Source: Candidatus Woesearchaeota archaeon (GTDB lineage: Archaea > Nanobdellota > Nanobdellia > Woesearchaeales > UBA9642). Taken from it: 64,000 nucleotides of DNA. A program made the translations under genes and the position numbers. This document shows, piece after piece, positions 9,184 to 17,545 of the stretch; position 1 is the stretch's first letter; each line of letters starts with the position of its first letter. The notes beneath the pieces are model-generated. The model saw only the letters and a list, made by a program, of their open reading frames with translations, had not been told where the DNA came from and searched no databases. The DNA is taken from positions 62,001 through 126,000 of the forward strand of contig BPGB01000003.1 of NCBI GenBank assembly GCA_026002815.1. Direction: 5' to 3'.

Positions 9184-9537
9184 TTATTGACCTTTCTTAA
9201 TTACTTCTATAACAACAAAATTTTTTGTCTTGCTTATTGGTCTTGTTTCTGCAATTTTAACCTTATCTCCAACTTTAGCATTCATAGATTCAGGATTATG
9301 AGCCTTTACTCTTGTTCTTCTAACTTCGAATCTCTCATATTTCTTATTGTAAACTCTTCTAGGCCACTCAACAGTTACGGTTTTCATCATCTTATCACTA
9401 ATAACTGTTCCTGTAAATATTCTGCCACGTAATCTTATGCTTCCAAAATATGGATCATTATCATCTTTTACTTTTGGAACTATTTCAGGTTTCTTTGTTT
9501 TAATACCTATGTTTCTAATCTCCTTTTTCATTTTCAA
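9184..9537 (-). CDS. rps17: 30S ribosomal protein uS17
   Basis: 117 residues. The OB-fold carries GRIFTGTVISDKMMKTVTVE and RVKAHNPESMNAKVGDKVKI. The N-terminus has an archaeal-type extension (RNIGIKTKKPEIVPKVKDDN). Only three bases separate the stop of rnp1 from the ATG of rps17, so the two are very probably cotranslated. Confidence 0.97.
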   Translation of the reverse strand: MKMKKEIRNIGIKTKKPEIVPKVKDDNDPYFGSIRLRGRIFTGTVISDKMMKTVTVEWPRRVYNKKYERFEVRRTRVKAHNPESMNAKVGDKVKIAETRPISKTKNFVVIEVIKKGQ

Positions 9538-9540
9538 ACC

Positions 9541-9798
9541 TTATTCTCTTAATTTTATTCTTTCTTCAGATCTCTTCATTATTCGAGACCCTTCTATGAT
9601 TTTATTTCCGATAATGAATGTGTTTCCTGACTTAAGTATTGTTTTAAATTCTCTGAAATTTCTCTTGCTTATCAGCATTTTAAAACTGTTTTTTGTTTCA
9701 TCAACAATTTTTCCTTTCAAGCCTAATAATTGTTTATTCCTTGAACGTATGATCTCGGCTTCTTTGCCGATAAATCCATCTCTTATTGTTGTATTCAT
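9541..9798 (-). CDS. rnp1: RNase P protein component 1 (Rpp29/POP4)
   Basis: 85 residues from the ATG at 9798, which follows a GGAGG ribosome binding site by four bases; an upstream in-frame TTG at 9813 overlaps that site and is less likely. The Sm-like barrel is seen in GLKGKIVDETKNSFKMLIS and the C-terminal IIEGSRIMKRSEERIK. Rpp29 binds the specificity side of RNase P RNA together with Rpp21 in tRNA 5' processing. Its place between the SUI1 and uS17 genes is conserved in archaea. Confidence 0.94.
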   Translation of the reverse strand: MNTTIRDGFIGKEAEIIRSRNKQLLGLKGKIVDETKNSFKMLISKRNFREFKTILKSGNTFIIGNKIIEGSRIMKRSEERIKLRE

Positions 9799-9821
9799 AT
9801 TGCCTCCGAACAATTATTTTT

Positions 9822-10130
9822 TTATTTGAGCTCAATAGTTTCTGGAGAGAACCCGAGTTCAATCAATGCTTCTTGAACCTTAGTTAAATGACTCCCCTGC
9901 AACTCTATTACTCCGTCTTTTGCTGTTCCTCCACAGGCCAATTTGTTTTTTAATTTCTTGGCTACATCCCTAATATCGATTTCGTTAGTATCGATACCTT
10001 CTACAACAGTATATTGCTTGCCAAATTTCTTCTTAACAACTTTTATAATTATTTTTTGGCTCTCCTTTGCTATTTGCTCACATACGCAAAGTTCTTTTGG
10101 CAATCCACATACGTTACATATATTGGTCAT
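9822..10130 (-). CDS. Translation initiation factor aSUI1 (eIF1 homologue)
   Basis: 102 residues. An N-terminal zinc-binding knuckle C5-x2-C8-x6-C15-x-C17 precedes the SUI1 domain, which ends with LACGGTAKDGVIELQGSH, the loop that contacts the P site during start-codon checking. The C-terminus LIELGFSPETIELK is typical. It lies between rpl29 and rnp1, the usual archaeal place. Confidence 0.96.
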   Translation of the reverse strand: MTNICNVCGLPKELCVCEQIAKESQKIIIKVVKKKFGKQYTVVEGIDTNEIDIRDVAKKLKNKLACGGTAKDGVIELQGSHLTKVQEALIELGFSPETIELK

Positions 10131-10151
10131 TTCAGTTTAATGACTCCTTTT

Positions 10152-10397
10152 TTAATTTCTCTTATATTTTTTCTTTTTTTGCTCGATATTAAGGGATTCT
10201 AATCCCTTATGAAAATTTTCCATTCTTAAGGTTTCATATCTTGCAATATTCTTTTTCAACTCTCTTACTTGTTTTGGACTCTTTGGAGTTGTACCTATTG
10301 CTATTTGAGCGTTTAATTTCATTAATTCAACTTTCATATCTGTAATCTTTTTTTCAAGCTCTTCCTTGCTTAATTTTTTCAATTCAACATACTTCAT
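10152..10397 (-). CDS. rpl29: 50S ribosomal protein uL29
   Basis: 81 residues: a two-helix protein with KLSKEELEKKITDMKVELMK and the conserved VRELKKNIARYETLRME. The short basic tail KKKKYKRN extends the usual length slightly. uL29 lies near the exit tunnel and can contact SRP. Sixteen bases downstream of rps3. Confidence 0.96.
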   Translation of the reverse strand: MKYVELKKLSKEELEKKITDMKVELMKLNAQIAIGTTPKSPKQVRELKKNIARYETLRMENFHKGLESLNIEQKKKKYKRN

Positions 10398-10412
10398 TTT
10401 TAACTCTCAATA

Positions 10413-11249
10413 TTATTGAACTTGTTCTTCTGTGGATTTCTCCTCAGAATTTTCTGATTTTTCTGATTTTTCTTTCTTAGTTACTTTCTCTTTCTTTTCT
10501 GATTTCTCTTTCTTCTCTAAGTTTTTAGGTTTTGAAATCTTTTTTCTTACAGATTTCTTTTTTGCTTTCTTCTGCTTTTCTTCTGATTTTGATTCTGAAG
10601 TTGATGACGTATCTAACTTTTCCGTCTTATTAGTTGTCATATCAGTAACCTCTGCACTCACATAAGATATGTCATCAGGAAGTTTAGTTGTCGAAGGCAT
10701 GATTCTTACTTGAACACCTATTATTCCTGTTTTAAGTTTCGCTTGTGCATAAGCAGTATTAACTCCTGAAATAGCTACGTCTCCTGATTTTTTTAAGTAC
10801 CCCATATAAAAACGCCAAGTCTTAGCCCTAGATGAAGGTACTTTTCCAGATATTAATATCTCAACACCTCTTGCGCCTGCATTCATTATATCTGTCATTG
10901 CTTTATGACCTATTCCTTTAAACTTTGATGTTCCAAATCGTTCTAATGAATTTGCTATTGATTCTGCAACAATATTCGCATCAAGCATTGGGTTTTCTGC
11001 TTCTAGTAATTCTATCTGCGGATTATCAAGAGCAAATCTTTCCTTTAAATCCTTAGTTAATTTTGCAATATTTGAACCTGATTTTCCTACAATGATTCCA
11101 GGTCTTGAAGCACATACTAATATTTTTTCTCCTAGAGGCGTTCTTTGAAGCTTAATATATGCTATTCCTGCTTTTCCAAGTATTCCTCTCATATATTCCT
11201 CTATTTGGAATTCCTTCAGATTTTCTGCAACAAATTTTCGTTCTATCAT
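10413..11249 (-). CDS. rps3: 30S ribosomal protein uS3 with long charged tail
   Basis: 278 residues. The KH domain holds SRPGIIVGKSGSNIAKL near residues 48-64, and the C-terminal uS3 domain has GARGVEILISGKVPSSRAK and GVQVRIMPSTTKLPDDI. From about residue 205 the protein becomes a lysine/glutamate/serine-rich repeat based on EKxEKxEK units. Archaeal uS3 is usually about 210-230 residues, so this tail is an addition. uS3 lines the mRNA entry channel. Confidence 0.96.
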   Translation of the reverse strand: MIERKFVAENLKEFQIEEYMRGILGKAGIAYIKLQRTPLGEKILVCASRPGIIVGKSGSNIAKLTKDLKERFALDNPQIELLEAENPMLDANIVAESIANSLERFGTSKFKGIGHKAMTDIMNAGARGVEILISGKVPSSRAKTWRFYMGYLKKSGDVAISGVNTAYAQAKLKTGIIGVQVRIMPSTTKLPDDISYVSAEVTDMTTNKTEKLDTSSTSESKSEEKQKKAKKKSVRKKISKPKNLEKKEKSEKKEKVTKKEKSEKSENSEEKSTEEQVQ

Positions 11250-11269
11250 TTTAAACCTTTTAACAATCC

Positions 11270-11749
11270 TTAATTTCCTTTCTTGCTTGATTTGCTTGAA
11301 CTTGACTTGCTTGATAATCCTTTTACTTCCTCAACACCTAATTCAATATGCGTATTTTTGAATAATGCCCTTCTTTTTCTTCCATAATGCCATTGTTTTC
11401 CTGCTTTTTGGGCTACAGCATAAGTTAATCTTAAATCCTGCACTGCTAATCCCTTATTTTTAGCGTTAGCTTCTACTGCATTTAATGCTTTAAGTATCAT
11501 ACTGCATGCTTTTACATGATATCTTCCAGAGGAAATTCCTGGCTTATGGCCTGGACCATTGGTGAATCTTTTTATTGGAATTGCCCTCTTCTTATCTATA
11601 CTTTGCTGTAATAGCCTCTTTGCTGTAGATAATGGTCTTCCTCTAATATAATCAAATATTTCTATAGCATGTTTTGTAGAGATATTAATATTTCTAAATG
11701 AAGTTTTTGCCATATTCTCTTTTGTTTGAAATGAATAACCTGTTTTCAT
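11270..11749 (-). CDS. rpl22: 50S ribosomal protein uL22
   Basis: 159 residues. NISTKHAIEIFDYIRGRPLS, the GPGHKPGISSGRYHVKAC loop that reaches into the exit tunnel, and HYGRKRRALFKNTHIEL identify archaeal uL22. The final residues are a serine/lysine repeat (SSKSSSSKSSKKGN). Twenty bases separate it from rps3. Confidence 0.97.
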   Translation of the reverse strand: MKTGYSFQTKENMAKTSFRNINISTKHAIEIFDYIRGRPLSTAKRLLQQSIDKKRAIPIKRFTNGPGHKPGISSGRYHVKACSMILKALNAVEANAKNKGLAVQDLRLTYAVAQKAGKQWHYGRKRRALFKNTHIELGVEEVKGLSSKSSSSKSSKKGN

Positions 11750-11782
11750 TTTATATCCGAATTATTTAATCTAAAATATTAA

Positions 11783-12163
11783 TTACTTTTTAGACTGATT
11801 GGCAGATGATTTCGAAGCACCAACGCCTGGACTATTATGCTGTACTCTTTTTCTTGTAAGCACTAATTCTCCAAAAAACATGCCAATCATATCCTCTTGT
11901 ATTTTTACCGGTTCAAATGATTTGCCGTTATGAACATATATTGTCTTTCCAACGAAATTAGGCAAGACAATCATATCTCTTGAGTGTGTTTTTATACTAT
12001 CTCTTTTCTTTAGTTTTTCTATTATCTTCTTCTTAACATCATCAAAGCCCCTTTCTATAGATCTTCGTTGCCTTGAAGGAAGTATCTCTGCCAACTCTTT
12101 TAATGACATTGATTGTAATTCTGATAATGTTTTCCCTCTATAAGTAAATACTTTTTTTGCCAT
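11783..12163 (-). CDS. rps19: 30S ribosomal protein uS19
   Basis: 126 residues. [20 protein letters not shown], then [20 protein letters not shown] and [20 protein letters not shown] are canonical archaeal uS19 motifs. It contacts the A-site tRNA in the 30S head. The stop codon is 11 bases from the rpl2 end. Confidence 0.97.
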   Translation of the reverse strand: MAKKVFTYRGKTLSELQSMSLKELAEILPSRQRRSIERGFDDVKKKIIEKLKKRDSIKTHSRDMIVLPNFVGKTIYVHNGKSFEPVKIQEDMIGMFFGELVLTRKRVQHNSPGVGASKSSANQSKK

Positions 12164-12174
12164 TTTAACCTACT

Positions 12175-12891
12175 CTATAGTGATTTTCCCTTTGATTGAC
12201 CTGTTCTCCTAGGTCTTAAATATCCTACTTTTCTTCCTGGCGGAGCATTCTTTGGCACAGGTCTTGCTTTGCTCTTTCTTGAAGTTCTCTTATTACCGAA
12301 TGGATGATCTACGGCGTTTTGAGCTGAACCAGACATTAATGGATATCTCTTCTTTCTTGCTCTTCTATAATGATATTTCTTTCCTGCTTTAAGGAATGGT
12401 TTTTCCTTTCTTCCAGCACCTGCAGGTATTCCTATTGTTGCTCTGCAATTAACATGAAATTCTTTTATCTTCTTCGATGGAAGCAATACTTGAACATATT
12501 TATCTGTTTTGGCCACAACTTTTGCAAAGCTTCCTGTTGTTCTACAAAACTTTCCACCATCTCCAGGAATGCCTTCTATGTTGAAAATTAACGTTCCTTC
12601 AGGAATATCCTTCAACAATAAACTGTTGCCTAATTCTAATGATGCGTTTTCTCCGATTAATAATTTCTGTCCTACAAAAACGCCCTCTGGTGCAACTAAT
12701 AACCCTGTTGAACCATCATCATATTTTACCTGTAATAATGGTGTTAAGTGACCTTGTGATTTTACAATATCTATTACTTCTGCTGAACTTACTCCGAATT
12801 TTAATTTTGCCTCTCCTAAATATCTAAAACTTGGGGCGGTAAAACTTGGACCACCTTTTCCTCTTGCTTGTTGAGTTAAATTCTTACCCAT
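12175..12891 (-). CDS. rpl2: 50S ribosomal protein uL2
   Basis: 238 residues, normal archaeal length. The start MGKNLTQQARGKGGPSFTAP and the C-terminal GSAQNAVDHPFGNKR peptide near the peptidyl-transferase centre are conserved; the histidine in VDHPFG is the functionally important one. A TATA-like box (TATATAAATA) about 29 bases before the ATG suggests an internal promoter giving a nearly leaderless rpl2 transcript. Confidence 0.97.
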   Translation of the reverse strand: MGKNLTQQARGKGGPSFTAPSFRYLGEAKLKFGVSSAEVIDIVKSQGHLTPLLQVKYDDGSTGLLVAPEGVFVGQKLLIGENASLELGNSLLLKDIPEGTLIFNIEGIPGDGGKFCRTTGSFAKVVAKTDKYVQVLLPSKKIKEFHVNCRATIGIPAGAGRKEKPFLKAGKKYHYRRARKKRYPLMSGSAQNAVDHPFGNKRTSRKSKARPVPKNAPPGRKVGYLRPRRTGQSKGKSL

Positions 12892-12915
12892 TTTAACCGT
12901 TTATTACAATAGCAG

Positions 12916-12925
12916 TATTTATATA
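12916..12925 (-). promoter_or_regulatory. Candidate internal TATA box upstream of rpl2
   Basis: TATATAAATA on the minus strand lies about 25-34 bases before the rpl2 ATG in the only sizeable gap (55 bases) of this part of the ribosomal run. The spacing matches archaeal TBP sites that produce leaderless mRNAs. Inferred from sequence and spacing only. Confidence 0.5.
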
Positions 12926-12946
12926 CTTATATTAAACTATACGCAA

Positions 12947-13198
12947 TTATATTAAACCTAATTTTGTTGCAACATCTATTGCTGGAGTCTCATTGCTAAA
13001 TTTAACATATGCCCTTTTCTTAGCATCGCTTCCGATTCGAGTATTAACTCTTAAAATTTTTACCTTAAAAAAATCTTCAAGATATTTCTTTATAGCTTCT
13101 TTTGTTGCTTTTTTATCTACTTCGAATATCAATATGTTTTGTGACTCCATTAACCTTATTGATTTTTCTGTTGATAAAGGATTCTTTACAATTTGCAT
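12947..13198 (-). CDS. rpl23: 50S ribosomal protein uL23
   Basis: 83 residues. NPLSTEKSIRLMESQNILIF, the loop with RIGSDAKKRAYVKF and the ending AIDVATKLGLI identify uL23, the docking site for SRP and nascent-chain factors at the tunnel exit. Seven bases separate it from rpl4. Length is normal for archaea. Confidence 0.97.
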   Translation of the reverse strand: MQIVKNPLSTEKSIRLMESQNILIFEVDKKATKEAIKKYLEDFFKVKILRVNTRIGSDAKKRAYVKFSNETPAIDVATKLGLI

Positions 13199-13205
13199 TT
13201 CAACC

Positions 13206-14009
13206 TCAATAATTGAACATTTCTCCTATTTTATCAATCGCTCCTTCAGTGTAAAGTGTTAATCTTCCAGGTTTTATTCCAGGAGCTAATAATTCTGCAT
13301 TTAAATGATCTGGTGTTACAATATCTACACCTGATATGTTTGATGCCGCCTTATGCAATGGACATTTTTTTGAAACCACAAACAATATTGACTTCTTAAC
13401 TTTATATGGTCTTGACCTGTTTTTTCCTTTTCCCGCACGAACGATTTTTGTTGCCGTTCTGTCTAAATCTTCTTTAAAACCTAAATTATAAAGCATCTTA
13501 ATTACTTCTTTTGTTTTACTTATTGATTCGACTTCATTAGATAAAATAAACGGAAAATCTTTAGGTATTTTATGTCCTCTTTCTTTCACTATTTCAGGAT
13601 TTAATGTTGCTGATAATGCTGAACAAATTGCCTTTCTTCGTTCTTTAATATTTAATTTTTTAGTCCAGATTCTTTCTGACTTTGGAGGATGTGCTCTTCT
13701 TCCACCTCTAGTATTAGGAGCTAATGCTCCAACATAATTAAACCTTGTACCTCTTCTTGAAAGTGTTTTTCTTGGAGTTCTCGCCATTCCATAACCATAA
13801 GATCCCTTGTAATCTCTTCTCCTTCTTGAAAGTTTTGCTGAAACATTCATTCCCGCACTTTCATAAGCACCATATGGTTGTCTGGAATTTGATTGAATTG
13901 TAACAACTGCTCTATAAATTAAATCTTCCCTTAATTCTTCATTAAACTGTTTAGGGAGTTCCTTTTTCGATATTTCTTTCTTTTCCTTATCAACAACTGG
14001 AATTTTCAT
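13206..14009 (-). CDS. rpl4: 50S ribosomal protein uL4
   Basis: 267 residues from the ATG at 14009; an in-frame GTG three codons upstream (14018) is possible. The tunnel loop RRRRDYKGSYGYGMARTPRK and GGRRAHPPKSERIWTKKLN are diagnostic of archaeal/eukaryotic uL4. uL4 forms part of the exit-tunnel constriction. Position after rpl3 is universal. Confidence 0.97.
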   Translation of the reverse strand: MKIPVVDKEKKEISKKELPKQFNEELREDLIYRAVVTIQSNSRQPYGAYESAGMNVSAKLSRRRRDYKGSYGYGMARTPRKTLSRRGTRFNYVGALAPNTRGGRRAHPPKSERIWTKKLNIKERRKAICSALSATLNPEIVKERGHKIPKDFPFILSNEVESISKTKEVIKMLYNLGFKEDLDRTATKIVRAGKGKNRSRPYKVKKSILFVVSKKCPLHKAASNISGVDIVTPDHLNAELLAPGIKPGRLTLYTEGAIDKIGEMFNY

Positions 14010-14056
14010 TTTAAGCACTTTAGTAATAATTTATTTGTAATTATTATTTATTGTAA

Positions 14057-15037
14057 TTATTGTTTTGATTCTTTATTTATCTCTATTAATGTTGGTAGTG
14101 GATGAGGTTCATGCTTTCTTATTGGTTTAGACAATACTATTGCTCTTTTCCTAGGTCCAGGGATACTTCCTGCTAACAATATATATGTTGATTTAACAGT
14201 ACCATAGCCAACAAAGGCACCCTTTGGATTTACCTCTTCTGGATTATTAGATATTTTGTATATCTGCTTATTGTATTCTGTTCTTAAATGATATCCCATC
14301 TGACCTGGATGCGGTACTCTGTATAGCGTGTGACCTTGACCACTCCATGAACCTAATGTTCCAACTCTTCTAACACCTTTTTCTGTTTTATGAACCTTCA
14401 ATGCTACACCAAATCTTTTTATTGAACCCTGATAACCTTTTCCCTTTGTTACTGCGTGTACATCGACAAATTCTCCTTCCTTAAAAACATTGTTTATAGG
14501 TATATCCTTATCAATATTATTCTTAACAAAGTTTATTTTCTCCTCTATAGAACCACTTAATGCAAGTTCCATTAATTCAGGTTTCTTCTTCGAAATGCCT
14601 GCTATTGAAGGTTGAGTATGCACTAATAATCGTACATCAAGTAATTCTGCTATAGGGATTTCGTCTAATGATTTTATATCATGAGGCTTTTTAGGCAATC
14701 TGATTAATCTTGATAGTGACTTGTCTGTTTTGAATAAAAAATCTTTGAATGGTTGCTTTTGAAGATATTTTTTCTTATATAATCTTACTCCGACTATCTT
14801 TAAAGGAGGACACTCCACGACTGTTACAGGAATACTTATCTCTTCACCTTTAGAAGTGGAAGTCTTTCTAGTGTCTATAGCAATCACGTGAGTCATTCCT
14901 GCCTTATAACCGATAAATCCAAGAACTGGTTCTTTTGCAGTATTAGACCATGATCTAACTCTTGCTAATTGTCTCTTTGCTCTGACTCGTGGCCAGAATT
15001 GCATACTTCCATGTCTTGGGCTATGTGTCCTAGGCAT
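14057..15037 (-). CDS. rpl3: 50S ribosomal protein uL3, first gene of the ribosomal run
   Basis: 326 residues. Start MPRTHSPRHGSMQFWPRVRA, then GFIGYKAGMTHVIAID and the W-loop region RRVGTLGSWSGQGHTLYRVP with GQMGYHLRTEYNKQIYKI are standard archaeal uL3. A GTGATG motif precedes the ATG by about 6 bases. The gene is preceded by a leader of about 220 nt with strong predicted secondary structure, described separately. Confidence 0.97.
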   Translation of the reverse strand: MPRTHSPRHGSMQFWPRVRAKRQLARVRSWSNTAKEPVLGFIGYKAGMTHVIAIDTRKTSTSKGEEISIPVTVVECPPLKIVGVRLYKKKYLQKQPFKDFLFKTDKSLSRLIRLPKKPHDIKSLDEIPIAELLDVRLLVHTQPSIAGISKKKPELMELALSGSIEEKINFVKNNIDKDIPINNVFKEGEFVDVHAVTKGKGYQGSIKRFGVALKVHKTEKGVRRVGTLGSWSGQGHTLYRVPHPGQMGYHLRTEYNKQIYKISNNPEEVNPKGAFVGYGTVKSTYILLAGSIPGPRKRAIVLSKPIRKHEPHPLPTLIEINKESKQ

Positions 15038-15290
15038 TATTCATCACATTTCTTTGCATTCATGGTGTGCCTCAAGGCATCATAAATGCTTAATGAGCCT
15101 TTCCCTGAATTGTTTATAGAACAGTTGTTCCAACAATCCTTTTCAGGCCATTAAAAAATTCGCTTCTTTACAAGCGAATTAAGACGATATACGTCAATTT
15201 TTAATTGCAATTTTTAATAAATTTTGCATGAGATGCATAATACATCAAGCATATCTAAAGAACGGAAATAAATAATTATTTATAAATATT
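15038..15290 (-). promoter_or_regulatory. Structured 5' leader and promoter of the ribosomal gene run
   Basis: On the minus strand a TATA box TTTATAAAT (15278-15286) predicts a start near 15256 and a leader of about 220 nt before rpl3. Reading toward rpl3 the leader holds: (1) a perfect 9-bp stem AATTCGCTT/AAGCGAATT with a 6-base loop at 15157-15180, followed by six T; (2) a long imperfect hairpin at 15104-15147 with stems of 5, 6 and 4 bp; (3) a hairpin at 15056-15089 with a TGCC-TTGA-GGCA tip and a 9-bp lower stem including one G-T pair. The last ends 19 bases before the ATG. The layout suggests attenuation or feedback by a ribosomal protein, but this is inference. Confidence 0.6.
15157..15180 (-). 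terminator. Terminator-like hairpin with T tract in the rpl3 leader
   Basis: Perfect inverted repeat of 9 bp with loop GTAAAG on the minus strand, directly followed by TTTTTT. It looks like an intrinsic terminator placed about 120 bases before rpl3 and about 80-100 bases after the predicted transcription start. It could end a fraction of transcripts early or serve only as RNA structure. Archaeal termination depends mainly on the T tract. Confidence 0.45.
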
Positions 15291-15443
15291 TGCTTTTTAA
15301 TAAAAAAGGCAAAATAACAAAAACAATAAAAAAGTATGTTAAATAAAAAACTGTTTTAAATAAAAAAAATATATTAAATTATAAGATAAATTTTAATTGA
15401 TAAATTTTAATTTAATAGACATTAATTAAATTTAGGAAAGATT
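15291..15443. other. AT-rich spacer between ppa and the ribosomal leader
   Basis: Together with the leader this makes a 406-base stretch without a protein gene. This part is almost pure A/T with runs of A and TTTTAA-like words. It probably holds the ppa terminator and upstream promoter elements (possible BRE) of the ribosomal run. No ORF or RNA gene is seen. Confidence 0.5.
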
Positions 15444-15989
15444 TTATCGCTTTTTATTCTTTCTATTAAAATTTTTTTTGTATAAAGTTATTCCTTGCAT
15501 AACTATTTTTCTTGCTACAGCGCCGTTTTCAATAGATAATACAGTAACATGTTTATTCTGCAATTGCTTGTATGTTTCAAAAAAATGTTTTATCTCTGCC
15601 ATCACATGTTCAGGAACATCGGTTATATCTCTATACCTGTCAAATCTAGGATCTCTTGCATGAACTGCAACAATTTTATCATCGTTTTCGTTATTGTCTT
15701 TCAAACGAATGACTCCTATCGGTCTTGCACGAACAATAGTCAATGGGTATACGGGAAAATTAGATAATACAATTATATCTAATGGATCCTTATCCTCCCA
15801 ATATGTTCTTGGTATAAAACCATAATCTCCCGGATAATGAACTGCAGAGTATAATACCCTATCAAGTTTTATTAATCCTGTTCTCTTATCTAATTCGTAC
15901 TTTAGTGTAGAATTTTTAGGAACCTCTATTATTACGTTAACCTCTTCAGGAACATCTTCTCCGGATTCGACATCATGCCAAGGGTTCAT
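15444..15989 (-). CDS. ppa: Inorganic pyrophosphatase (family I)
   Basis: 181 residues. The motif ligating Mg2+ is seen as DKDPLDIIVLS, with YPGDYGFIPRTYW and the lysine-containing VPKNSTLKYELDKRTG upstream. The enzyme hydrolyses pyrophosphate released by nucleic-acid and aminoacyl-tRNA synthesis. A TATA-like TATATA box about 25 bases before the ATG predicts a leaderless message. The C-terminus has a basic extension (FNRKNKKR). Soluble, cytoplasmic. Confidence 0.97.
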   Translation of the reverse strand: MNPWHDVESGEDVPEEVNVIIEVPKNSTLKYELDKRTGLIKLDRVLYSAVHYPGDYGFIPRTYWEDKDPLDIIVLSNFPVYPLTIVRARPIGVIRLKDNNENDDKIVAVHARDPRFDRYRDITDVPEHVMAEIKHFFETYKQLQNKHVTVLSIENGAVARKIVMQGITLYKKNFNRKNKKR

Positions 15990-16031
15990 AGATTAAAAGA
16001 AAAAATAACTGATATATAATGTTTATGGATT

Positions 16032-16595
16032 CTATCCCATGTTTCTTTCTATGGCATCTATAAATTGTTCAGCGTTCCAATTGTCTGTGACTTTAAAAAC
16101 ACGTTTTCCGCCTTTAATGATTATTTTTGTGTTAGGCACAAGTATGCCATGCTGTAATGCTATTCTGTTTTCATCTGACGTTGAATCATTATTAAGTAAT
16201 ACTCTAAAACCCACTACATCATCATAATCGATAGTAGTGAACGCTACAATTGCAGCATCATTGTCTTTGTTACATAAGGTACAATCCATTGTATGAAAGT
16301 TTAATAATACTAATTTATTATTTTCAATAGCATAATTATAATCTTTCATATTGAAATCTATATAAAAAGACTTTTTTCCTGCCAATGGCTTTCCAATATA
16401 TCCTGCTTTAAGAGCTAAAACTTTCAAATCATCAACAGGTTCTTTTTCTTGGATAATATTTTCTTCTTGAAGAGGTTCCTCTGTAAAATTCTCTTCTATA
16501 GGTGTAATATATTCTTCTTGCTTACTTGTGCAAGATGCTAAAAATAAAGAAAAAACAACTAATAAAAAAACAATCATTACAGAGCTTTTTATCAT
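16032..16595 (-). CDS. Thioredoxin-fold lipoprotein (CTLC)
   Basis: 187 residues. A signal peptide ends in a lipobox-like LASC (C22), followed by an acidic linker to about residue 58. The rest looks like a thioredoxin fold: LVLLNFHTMDCTLC puts a C105-x2-C108 pair after the first core strand, and VPNTKIIIKGG supplies the cis-proline strand. It is probably anchored outside the membrane and involved in disulfide exchange. A second thioredoxin-like lipoprotein lies next to it. Substrates are unknown. Confidence 0.75.
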   Translation of the reverse strand: MIKSSVMIVFLLVVFSLFLASCTSKQEEYITPIEENFTEEPLQEENIIQEKEPVDDLKVLALKAGYIGKPLAGKKSFYIDFNMKDYNYAIENNKLVLLNFHTMDCTLCNKDNDAAIVAFTTIDYDDVVGFRVLLNNDSTSDENRIALQHGILVPNTKIIIKGGKRVFKVTDNWNAEQFIDAIERNMG

Positions 16596-16871
16596 TAGTA
16601 TCCCCTATATTAATAATAACTTATCATTTTAATATGATTATAATTTAAAAATTTATTCTTAAATAATGAAAAACATGATTTAAATATTATCAAAATATTT
16701 TAAATAACTCGTTTTAAATAAAATTTTAATTTAAACAAAATATAACATATATCATACATAAATAGGATATATAAAAGATATTATAAATAAAAAAATAATA
16801 ATACAAAAGGTATTATAATTTATTATAATTGCATAACTGAAGTAAACATATAAAAAAAATATGCTGGTAAA

Positions 16872-17228
16872 CTAACTCGTATTTAATAGCTCATTTAAAC
16901 AACCGCTTTTCTCTGCTAAAACATATAATGATTGCGTTCCAGGATAATTTGTTCCGTTAATCTTCCATGTTGGGTAACCTTCTACACCTGCATTAATACA
17001 CTCATTCATGTACTTATCACAATCAACATAATTTATATACTTAAAAGATGTACCAAACATTTGCTTCTGATTCTTGCAATGAGGACACCATTCAGTACCA
17101 TACATTGTGGCCCCGTTAGAAGTTAAGCAATTAGCTAAATCATCAAATTGACCCGGACCAAAATTCTCTTTAGAACATGCCGAAAGTAAGATGCTTAATA
17201 TAATAATTACAAAAATAAAATACTTCAT
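16872..17228 (-). CDS. Small thioredoxin-like lipoprotein (CPHC)
   Basis: 118 residues. Lipobox LSAC with C18, then a compact thioredoxin domain: MYGTEWCPHCKNQ gives active-site C48-x2-C51, and GVEGYPTWKING gives the cis-proline P86. The pattern WCPHC plus extra cysteines (VDCDKYMNEC) is like the redox domain fused to the C-terminus of many VKOR proteins, the partner that passes electrons from folding proteins to the membrane enzyme. A VKOR-like gene is found 2 kb away (19052-19483), which supports an extracellular oxidative-folding role (inference). Confidence 0.82.
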   Translation of the reverse strand: MKYFIFVIIILSILLSACSKENFGPGQFDDLANCLTSNGATMYGTEWCPHCKNQKQMFGTSFKYINYVDCDKYMNECINAGVEGYPTWKINGTNYPGTQSLYVLAEKSGCLNELLNTS

Positions 17229-17545
17229 AACATCACCCAGAGATATGATTTGATGATTTTTTTTAAAGTTTATGAATTATTTCCTTACATTGTGACTCTT
17301 TATAATTCAGGCAATATTAGCTAATTGTCTTGCTTGAAATTGTTACTGATTAACTGCTTAAATAATTGTATAAATAATTGTATTAAAGTAATTTTAATAA
17401 TAATATATTAAAGTAAATTTAATAATAACATAACTTTAAATCATGAATCCGAGAACTATTTGAGGACTGCTATGAATATTACTTAATGAAAAGACAATAT
17501 TTTCTTCAGAGTAAAACTTTTAAATAAGATTAATAATCTTAAATA
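17229..17545. other. Gene-free 317-base region upstream of proS with AT tandem repeats
   Basis: No protein gene or RNA gene is seen. It contains a doubled AAATAATTGTAT unit (about 17360-17382) followed by two near-identical 23-base copies of ATTAAAGTAATTTTAATAATAAT (about 17382-17404 and 17407-17429). The right end carries the proS promoter. The leftward part is the upstream region of the 16872-17228 lipoprotein gene, including a GGGTGATG site just before its ATG. Confidence 0.6.
17516..17540 (+). promoter_or_regulatory. proS promoter with palindromic element
   Basis: CTTTTAAATAAG is centred about 25 bases before the proS ATG, so the mRNA is predicted to be leaderless. Between the TATA box and the ATG is a near-perfect inverted repeat AAGATTA-A-TAATCTT (17526-17540), in the position where an archaeal repressor would block initiation. 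It could also be chance in AT-rich DNA. Confidence 0.45.

Noticed and set aside
17360-17429. Tandem AT repeats as a possible CRISPR or centromere-like array.
   Set aside because: Only two copies of each unit, no spacers of regular length, no cas genes nearby; explained as simple duplication.
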